Assembly (NCBI GenBank): GCA_965364735.1
Contig: CBDTYW010000111.1
Coordinates: forward strand, 1-11,229
Source: CBDTYW01 sp965364735
Lineage (GTDB): Bacteria; Actinomycetota; Nitriliruptoria; Nitriliruptorales; Nitriliruptoraceae
Direction of reading: 5' to 3'
Length of the DNA: 11,229 bases
Program-made: the position numbers and the translations under genes
The notes under the pieces: model-generated
Database searches by the model: none
What the model was told of the DNA's origin: nothing
What the model saw: the letters and a program-made list of their open reading frames with translations, nothing else
Part shown: positions 6,932 through 11,229 of the stretch, in pieces
Layout of the letters: each line of letters opens with the position of its first letter
Position numbering within the stretch: the first letter of the stretch is position 1

Positions 6932-7780
6932 TCAGCCCCGCATCACGCGATCCGCCACGAGACGCACCACGGCCGGGTCAGACCCGAAGCGTCCCGCCCA
7001 GATGAGCTCGACGTCGGCCGACTCCGCAGCGCGTCGGCTCGCGGTCTCCACGGAGCTGACGAGCCGTCCCGCGAACAGGCTCCAGGAGAACACGACGATC
7101 CGACGGGCCCCCTCGTCGACGAGCAGCCTGACGGCGTCCGCGACCCGCGGCTCCGCTGATGATGCGTAGGCAACGGTCCACCGCGTGGACCCCACGACCG
7201 CTGCGACCGCAGCAGCCGCAGCCTGCCCCTCGCGACGTGCCGCCGCGTCGCTGGTTCCGCTCGGGACGACCACCAGACCGTCGTCGGGACCGAGCGGACC
7301 GGCTGCATCCGCGATGCGACGGGCCGCCAGGTCGACCAGCTCCTGCCCCCGACCCAGCTCCCGGGCCAGGACGATCTCGACGTCGGGGTGGCGTGCTCCG
7401 ATGTCGCCCACGATCCGCGGCAGGTCCTTCGTGGCGTGGAAGGCGCGGAAGAACAGGAGCGGAACCACGACGATCCGCGACGCGCCCCGCGAGACCAGCC
7501 CTTCGGCAGCGTCCGCCGCGCGGGGCTGACCGAGCTCGATCCAGCCTCCCGCGACGGACCCGCCGACGTGAGCACGCAGGCCATCGAGCAGACAGGCGAG
7601 GTCGTCGGCGGCGGCAGCACGCCGCGAGCCGTGCCCGACCACGAGCACTCCCGGAAGGGAAGCGTCTCGAGGCTGCGAGGCCGACAGCAGGAGCCGCGTC
7701 TCGTCACGGATCGGTTCGATCGGCGGCGCATCAGCAGGTGCTGCCACGGGCTCTTCCTCATCGACGTCGGTGTCCATCAT
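6932..7780 (-). CDS. Two-domain CbiX/SirB-like sirohydrochlorin chelatase
   Basis: This protein is likely to insert a divalent metal (Co2+ or Fe2+) into sirohydrochlorin, for cobalamin or siroheme synthesis. It has 282 residues from the double ATG at 7780. A 40-residue acidic, Ala/Pro-rich N-terminus precedes the first CbiX domain. That domain has VVGHGSRR (His50), Glu82 in WIELGQP and a second His in LLFFRAFHATKDLP (His115), the expected metal and tetrapyrrole residues. The second half repeats the fold, but reads VVPSGTSD where GHGS is expected and FSWSLFAGRL where a His is expected, so it has no catalytic His. This is the known layout of tandem CbiX proteins, in which the N-terminal half is active. 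The ATG at 7780 has only a weak ribosome site. No other tetrapyrrole gene is in the window, so the metal is undecided. Confidence 0.8.
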   Translation of the reverse strand: MMDTDVDEEEPVAAPADAPPIEPIRDETRLLLSASQPRDASLPGVLVVGHGSRRAAAADDLACLLDGLRAHVGGSVAGGWIELGQPRAADAAEGLVSRGASRIVVVPLLFFRAFHATKDLPRIVGDIGARHPDVEIVLARELGRGQELVDLAARRIADAAGPLGPDDGLVVVPSGTSDAAARREGQAAAAAVAAVVGSTRWTVAYASSAEPRVADAVRLLVDEGARRIVVFSWSLFAGRLVSSVETASRRAAESADVELIWAGRFGSDPAVVRLVADRVMRG

Positions 7781-7807
7781 GCCCTGCTCGTGAGCGGTGG
7801 CCGGTGC

Positions 7808-7813
7808 TAGCGT
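7808..7813 (+). promoter_or_regulatory. Possible -10 element (TAGCGT) before the CBS gene
   Basis: TAGCGT lies in the 83-bp divergent region between the cbiX-like and CBS genes, 50 bp before the GTG at 7864. It sits in the palindrome GCTAGC (7806-7811), whose other strand offers TAGCAC for the cbiX-like gene, so the two divergent promoters may overlap. No -35 is evident. Confidence 0.33.
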
Positions 7814-7863
7814 CGAGCTGCGCGCCCGCAGCCTGCGTCGGCGCCCGACACGGAGCATCCCAC

Positions 7864-8253
7864 GTGCCCACCCTCGGCGACATCCCGTCCCTGCCGCTCG
7901 CCACCGTCCGCCCCCACGAGCCGCTCCAGCATGCGGCCGAGGCGATGACCCTGGCCGACACGGGTTCGGTCTGCGTCCTCGGGTCGCAGGGCGAGCTGCT
8001 GGGGATCTTCACCGAGCGGGACCTCGTCCGGGCGTGCGGTCGGGGCATCGACACCGCGTCGGCCACCGTGGCTCACTGGATGACGTCAGACCCCCTGACC
8101 GCGGACGTCACCGACGATGCGGACGCAGCGCTCCGGCTCATGCTCGAGCAAGGATTCCGACACCTTCCGGTCCTCGGCAACGGCTCGGTGCTCGCTGTTG
8201 CGTCGGTCCGACGGCTCAGCAAGGCGCTGCACGCGATGCCCGACCGGTCCTGA
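7864..8253 (+). CDS. Stand-alone CBS-pair (Bateman) protein
   Basis: This is a 129-residue cytosolic protein made of two CBS domains and little else. The first covers about residues 10-60 (LATVRPHEPLQHAAEAM, then GSVCVLGSQGELLGIFTERDLV). The second covers about 68-125 (VAHWMTSDPLTADVTDDADAALRLM, then FRHLPVLGNGSVLAVASVRRL). GIFTERDLVR and the H-W-M-T-S-D-P linker are characteristic. Such modules bind adenosine nucleotides or SAM and act as energy or ligand sensors for partner proteins; no partner is evident here. Start GTG at 7864 has GGAG eight bases upstream. The longer open frame starting at 7159 runs antisense through the cbiX-like gene and is not real. The gene is divergent from the cbiX-like gene and convergent with the asparaginase-like gene (10 bp between stops). 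Confidence 0.88.
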   Translation: MPTLGDIPSLPLATVRPHEPLQHAAEAMTLADTGSVCVLGSQGELLGIFTERDLVRACGRGIDTASATVAHWMTSDPLTADVTDDADAALRLMLEQGFRHLPVLGNGSVLAVASVRRLSKALHAMPDRS

Positions 8254-8256
8254 GAC

Positions 8257-8276
8257 GCCGCCCTCAGCGTGGCGGC
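8257..8276. terminator. Candidate bidirectional terminator hairpin between CBS and asparaginase-like genes
   Basis: GCCGCC (8257-8262) pairs perfectly with GGCGGC (8271-8276) around an 8-nt loop that includes the stop codon of the minus-strand gene. The two genes converge here with 10 bp between their stops, where a shared terminator is expected. There is no U-tract on either side, so the call is tentative. Confidence 0.4.
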
Positions 8277-9202
8277 AGGAACCACTCGCGGATCCGGTCG
8301 AGGTCGTTGGTCATCGCGAGCGCGGCCATCAGCGCGAGCCGAGCGGTGTGCAACGGCATCGCGGGCGCCGCGATGATGCCCAGGTCCCGGAGGTCCTCGT
8401 GATCAGCCTGCGACGTCCACGCGGGACTCGCGAAGACGACCACGATGCCGCGCTCGACGATGCTCCGGATGCTCCCCTCGAGCCGGTCGTCCAGGTTGTG
8501 CGAGCCGCTCGTCTCCACCACGACCCCCCGGACGCCGGCGTCGAAGCCACGGCTCCAGCGTTCCAAGCCGTCGTAGCCGAGCCCGACCGGGATGAGGTCG
8601 ACGTGTTCGTCGAGGTCCGTCGCGGGCGGGGGTCGGCGCGTCTTGCGTCGCTCGAACGTCACGCGGCCATCTCGGACGACCCCGACTTCTCCGAGCGGAT
8701 ACGAGGTGAACGCGTCGACCTGCTCAGCGTGACGCTTGCGGACCAGACGGGCGGCGTGGAGCCTGCCGTGCATGCACACCAGCACCCCGCGATGCGCGGC
8801 GCCCTGCGCCTGGGCGACCCGGACCGCGTCGGTGAAGTTGTCCAGCCCGTCGCCACGACGGGCGTCGATCGACCGCATCGCGCCGGTCAGCACGATGGGC
8901 GCCTCGAGATCGGCGAGGAGCAGCTCCAGCGCCCACGCGATCTGGCACATCCGGTCAGTCCCTATCGTGACGACGATCCCGTCGAACCCGGCGTCGAGCG
9001 AGTCGCGGATCTGCCGCGCGAGGAGGCGCACGTCGGCGAGCGTGAAGTCGGTGCTGGACACCCGCGAGAAGTCGTTGACCGAGATCGTGGCGTCCGACCC
9101 GGAGCGCTGGACGAGCTCTGCCCCGCCGATCCAGCCGCCGTCGGCAGCGCTCGCACGGGCGATCAGCCCGCCCGTCGAGATGAGCCTCACCGACCTCGTC
9201 AC
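8264..9202 (-). CDS. L-asparaginase family protein with altered nucleophile site
   Basis: This is a 312-residue member of the bacterial L-asparaginase (Asparaginase/GatD) family, probably cytosolic since no signal peptide is visible. Typical members hydrolyse asparagine to aspartate and ammonia with two Thr centres. Here the N-terminal motif reads ISTGGLIA: the usual nucleophile (Thr12 of E. coli AnsB, the last Thr of TGGT) is Leu13. The second centre is partly kept: GTD with Thr82 and Asp83, LTGAMR at 105-110, and Lys156 aligned with AnsB Lys162. The His and Glu around GTD are lost (TIGTDRMCQ in place of THGTDTMEE). The C-terminal half has the expected VVVETSGSHN and AMPLHTARLALM-like region. 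GTG at 9202 has GGGGGAG five bases upstream; the open frame to 9505 is antisense to the neighbour. Activity on Asn is doubtful; it may act on another substrate or be regulatory. Confidence 0.82.
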   Translation of the reverse strand: MTRSVRLISTGGLIARASAADGGWIGGAELVQRSGSDATISVNDFSRVSSTDFTLADVRLLARQIRDSLDAGFDGIVVTIGTDRMCQIAWALELLLADLEAPIVLTGAMRSIDARRGDGLDNFTDAVRVAQAQGAAHRGVLVCMHGRLHAARLVRKRHAEQVDAFTSYPLGEVGVVRDGRVTFERRKTRRPPPATDLDEHVDLIPVGLGYDGLERWSRGFDAGVRGVVVETSGSHNLDDRLEGSIRSIVERGIVVVFASPAWTSQADHEDLRDLGIIAAPAMPLHTARLALMAALAMTNDLDRIREWFLPPR

Positions 9203-9232
9203 GCCATCTCCCCCGCGTCCCGACCGTCCCGC

Positions 9233-9238
9233 ACCGTA
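9233..9238 (-). promoter_or_regulatory. Possible -10 element (TACGGT) for the asparaginase-like gene
   Basis: On the minus strand GCTACGGTG contains TACGGT, 30 bp before the GTG at 9202, implying a leader of about 24 nt. It closely resembles GCTACCGTG facing the other way at 9272 before the divergent enoyl-CoA hydratase gene. Confidence 0.38.
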
Positions 9239-9271
9239 GCGGCCCGACCGATGGGCGCGGCGCCTCGTCGC

Positions 9272-9277
9272 TACCGT
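9272..9277 (+). promoter_or_regulatory. Possible -10 element (TACCGT) before the enoyl-CoA hydratase gene
   Basis: GCTACCGTG contains TACCGT, 28 bp before the ATG at 9306, implying a leader of about 22 nt that contains the GGAG ribosome site (9295-9298). This supports the 9306 start over an upstream GTG at 9276, which lies inside the element. Confidence 0.4.
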
Positions 9278-9305
9278 GCCCCGCACCTCGAACCTGGAGC
9301 GATGC

Positions 9306-10088
9306 ATGGCGTTGGTGGAGATGACCCGAGCAGACGGCGTCGCCGTGCTCACGCTCAACGACCCCGATCGACGCAACGCCATGACGGTCACGATGGGCGA
9401 GGCGGTCGAGGCGGCCTTCCACGAGCTTGCGACCGACGACGACGTTCGAGCGATCGTGCTCACCGGGGCTGCACCCGCGTTCTCGGCTGGTGGCGACCTC
9501 GACATGCTCGCGGACTACGGCAGGCGCGCGAAGGAAGAGGCCTTTGATGCGACCGGGCCGATGCGCGCCTTCTACCGCCGCTTCCTTGCCGTCCGCGAGT
9601 CCCCGGTCCCCGTGATCGCCGCCATCAACGGACACGCCGTCGGCGCCGGGCTCTGCGTCGCGCTGGCGTGCGACCTGCGGATCGTGGCCGACGAGGCCCG
9701 CGTCGGGCTGAACTTCACCAGGATCGGCCTGCATCCGGGCATGGGAGGCTCGTGGCTCCTGCCGCGCATCGTTGGTCAGCAGCGCGCTGCACAGATGCTC
9801 TTCACCGGCGAGCTCGTGACCGGCTCCACCGCCGCTCGCTGGGGCCTCGCGATCGACGCGCTTCCTGCTGTCGACGTGCTGCCCCGCGCGATGGAGCTCG
9901 CCGCGACCATCGCCGCCAACTCGCCCTTGGCTGTTCGCCAGGTCAAGGCGACGCTCAACGACGATCGTCCGCGTTCGCTCGCTGAGCAGCTCGACCATGA
10001 GGCCGCGATGCAGGCCGACAACTATCGCAGCCCCGACATCGACGAGGGCATCGCGGCCGTCAGACAGAAGCGCGCCCCGCGCTTCTGA
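9306..10088 (+). CDS. Enoyl-CoA hydratase/isomerase family protein
   Basis: This is a 260-residue crotonase-superfamily enzyme acting on acyl-CoA thioesters. It probably hydrates enoyl-CoA in beta-oxidation or a related acid-degradation route. The start VEMTRADGVAVLTLNDPDRRNAM is typical. The first oxyanion-hole segment is APAFSAGGDLDML (about 58-70). The second is NGHAVGAGLCVALACDLRI (about 109-127), and GLHPGMGGSWLLPRIVG (about 143-159) follows. At the usual catalytic sites, the position of rat hydratase Glu144 falls at Asn/Gly-Asn-type residues in this region and Glu164 may be replaced near HPGMGGS; I could not align this reliably. The exact reaction (hydratase, isomerase or other) is therefore open. 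ATG at 9306 has GGAG seven bases upstream. The gene is divergent from the asparaginase-like gene and ends inside a strong hairpin. Confidence 0.87.
   Translation: MALVEMTRADGVAVLTLNDPDRRNAMTVTMGEAVEAAFHELATDDDVRAIVLTGAAPAFSAGGDLDMLADYGRRAKEEAFDATGPMRAFYRRFLAVRESPVPVIAAINGHAVGAGLCVALACDLRIVADEARVGLNFTRIGLHPGMGGSWLLPRIVGQQRAAQMLFTGELVTGSTAARWGLAIDALPAVDVLPRAMELAATIAANSPLAVRQVKATLNDDRPRSLAEQLDHEAAMQADNYRSPDIDEGIAAVRQKRAPRF
10066..10086 (+). other. Perfect 9-bp hairpin in the end of the enoyl-CoA hydratase CDS
   Basis: AGAAGCGCG (10066-10074) and CGCGCTTCT (10078-10086) are perfect complements with a 3-nt CCC loop, within the last codons of the gene. It overlaps, and so excludes, the larger hairpin at 10072-10103. 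Confidence 0.5.
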
Positions 10089-10103
10089 GGAAGCACGGGG
10101 CGC
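10072..10103. terminator. Strong terminator-like hairpin over the enoyl-CoA hydratase stop codon
   Basis: GCGCCCCG (10072-10079) pairs with CGGGGCGC (10096-10103). After one C/A mismatch, GCTTC (10081-10085) pairs with GAAGC (10090-10094). The 4-nt loop TGAG contains the stop codon. In total 13 base pairs form a compact stem. It lies between convergent genes (stops at 10088 and 10125), where a bidirectional terminator fits. There is no U-tract, as is frequent in high-G+C genomes. Confidence 0.6.
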
Positions 10104-10124
10104 TGCGTCTGGATCAGGACCTGT

Positions 10125-11229
10125 TCAGCTGGCGCCGTAGGTCCGGCTGGTGTTGACCGGCGAGGCGACGGTGGGGTGCCCGCCGTTGATGACCTTGGAG
10201 CCGGCACCGTTGATGGTGCTGTTCTGCCAGGAGCCGAACTTCATGCGGCTGCCCCAGAAGAAGACGTTGGCGCTGGCGCCACCGGCGACACGGTGCGTGT
10301 TGTGGTGGAACTTGACCGTGCCGTTGGTCCACTTGGCCCCGTCGACCCCGTTGACCTGCTTGAAGCCGCTCCAGCCGTTCGCGACGACGGTGATGTCGTT
10401 GTCGAAGACCTGGACGTTGGAGGCGAGCGGGTAGCGCGAGCCGTCGTTGCGGACGACGATGCCGCGGGTGCCGCCCCAGACCGTGTTGTCACGGACGGTG
10501 ACGTCGGTGGAGTTGGAGACGTAGATCTGCGAGCCGAGGTAGCGGATGGCGACGTTGTTGCCGTTGTTGTGGGCGACGTTGCCGGAGATGACCGTCGGGC
10601 CGTGCGAGATCTCGTACATGATGCCGCGGACCTCGTTGTGCTCGACCAGGTTGTTCTGGATGGTCGCGCCGTTGTTGTAGACGTCCCACCAGGCTCCCGG
10701 GCCGCCGTTGTGGTGGCTCCAGTTGTCCTCGAAGATCATGCCCTCGGTCTCCTTGAACTTGGTGCCGCCACCCTCCCAGCCCCACCAGTAGTCGAGCGTC
10801 AGGTTGTAGGCGATCTCCGTGTTGCGGACGACGACGGGGCGTGAACCCTGGACACCCTTCAGCGGGCCCTGGCGGTACTGGCCGTAGCCGGCGATCCCGA
10901 TCTGGCCGTTGCGGAGCACCTTCGCACCGTCGACGAGCGTTCCCGGTCCGACCGTGATGCCGGCGCCGTGGTTGTCCTGCGCGGTGACGTTGATGATGTT
11001 CCAGTTGGATCCGTTGTGGGCGTGGATGGCGCCGTGGCTGGAGCGGACCGCGTACTTCTCGACGATCAGGTTCTCGATCGTCACGTTCTCGGTGTACTCG
11101 CCCTGGATGGCGTAGTCGACCGCTGCGGTCTCGATGAGGCCGAGCGAGGCCGGGTTGACCGCGAGGAAGATGCGGTCGGATCCGTAGTCGAAGTACCACT
11201 CACCCGCGGTGTCGAGCGCGGAGCGGCTC
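10125..11229 (-). CDS. Right-handed parallel beta-helix protein, C-terminal part (5' end outside window)
   Basis: The minus-strand frame is open from the right window edge (first whole codon at 11228) to the stop at 10125, giving 367 residues of a longer protein. The ATG at 11084 is internal: sequence before it (GEWYFDYGSDRIFLAV, then YAIQGEYTENVTIENL) continues the same fold and matches the GEWY-type segment that often precedes the helix in these proteins. What follows is about ten short Asn/Gly/Val-rich coils of the PbH1 type, such as VTIENL, WNIINVTAQDN, VVVRNTEIAYN, MIFEDNWSHHN, ATIQNNLVEHN, TVISGNVAHN and VTVRDNTVW. The WWDVYNN and GIMYEISHGP segments are common in putative pectate-lyase-like or polysaccharide epimerase-like beta-helix proteins. 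It is probably secreted and carbohydrate-related, but the signal peptide would lie outside the window and no catalytic site is assigned. Confidence 0.85.
   Translation of the reverse strand, partial: SRSALDTAGEWYFDYGSDRIFLAVNPASLGLIETAAVDYAIQGEYTENVTIENLIVEKYAVRSSHGAIHAHNGSNWNIINVTAQDNHGAGITVGPGTLVDGAKVLRNGQIGIAGYGQYRQGPLKGVQGSRPVVVRNTEIAYNLTLDYWWGWEGGGTKFKETEGMIFEDNWSHHNGGPGAWWDVYNNGATIQNNLVEHNEVRGIMYEISHGPTVISGNVAHNNGNNVAIRYLGSQIYVSNSTDVTVRDNTVWGGTRGIVVRNDGSRYPLASNVQVFDNDITVVANGWSGFKQVNGVDGAKWTNGTVKFHHNTHRVAGGASANVFFWGSRMKFGSWQNSTINGAGSKVINGGHPTVASPVNTSRTYGAS

Noticed and set aside
9276..9305. Upstream GTG start for the enoyl-CoA hydratase
   Set aside because: It lies within the TACCGT -10-like element and lacks a ribosome site; ATG 9306 has GGAG seven bases upstream and matches family N-termini.
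9203..9505. 101-residue N-terminal extension of the asparaginase-like protein
   Set aside because: It overlaps the divergent enoyl-CoA hydratase antisense and lacks family similarity; GTG 9202 has GGGGGAG at the right distance directly before the conserved first strand.
8117..9547. 476-codon plus-strand frame covering the asparaginase-like gene and neighbours
   Set aside because: It spans three real genes in other frames and reads as Arg/Asp/Pro-rich nonsense; no start signal supports it.
1..11229. Mobile elements, CRISPR arrays, tRNA or rRNA genes
   Set aside because: I found no transposase or integrase motifs, no regularly spaced direct repeats and no tRNA- or rRNA-like segments on either strand by reading; a covariance-model search was not possible here.

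Overview
The window is about 70% G+C, uses many GTG starts, has very short intergenic gaps and carries a gene set typical of Actinobacteria. That set includes bioD-bioB followed by a small BsaP-like zinc-ribbon gene, a KorA/KorB 2-oxoacid oxidoreductase pair and a two-domain CbiX-like chelatase. The exact lineage cannot be fixed from the sequence. A deep-branching environmental actinobacterium (for example Acidimicrobiia, Nitriliruptoria or Thermoleophilia) is my guess. I see no tRNA, rRNA, CRISPR array, transposase or integrase, and no gene-free stretch longer than 300 bases.

Layout from left to right. (1) 1-2014, plus strand: the end of a biotin operon, made of bioD (5' truncated by the window edge), bioB and a 62-residue Cys4 protein overlapping the bioB stop. 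(2) 2058-2357, minus: a small DUF2007-like protein, divergent from (3) 2447-3892, plus: a 12-TM MFS permease that looks leaderless. (4) 3899-7780, minus: a cbiX-like chelatase followed by korA and korB; the last two overlap by 4 bp (ATGA). (5) 7864-8253, plus: a stand-alone CBS-pair protein, convergent with (6) 8264-9202, minus: an L-asparaginase-family protein with an altered nucleophile site. (7) 9306-10088, plus: an enoyl-CoA hydratase/isomerase. (8) 10125-11229, minus: the C-terminal part of an Asn-rich right-handed parallel beta-helix protein, cut by the window edge.

The most interesting unit is the biotin segment. BioD closes the ureido ring to make dethiobiotin, and BioB inserts sulfur. 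This BioB has the radical-SAM CxxxCxxC motif and the other expected cluster residues. It has no cysteine where E. coli BioB uses Cys128 to hold the sulfur-donating [2Fe-2S] cluster. Directly overlapping its stop codon is a small Cys4 ORF whose sequence and position match BsaP, the biotin synthase auxiliary protein described in mycobacteria. Its only plausible start is a CTG with a good Shine-Dalgarno, so ordinary gene callers would miss it. Together these suggest a BsaP-dependent biotin synthase, perhaps more extreme than the mycobacterial one.

Other points of interest are an asparaginase homologue with Leu in place of the first catalytic Thr, two overlapping (mutually exclusive) hairpins around the enoyl-CoA hydratase stop codon, and a recurring TAnnnT -10-like element a short distance before many of the starts.
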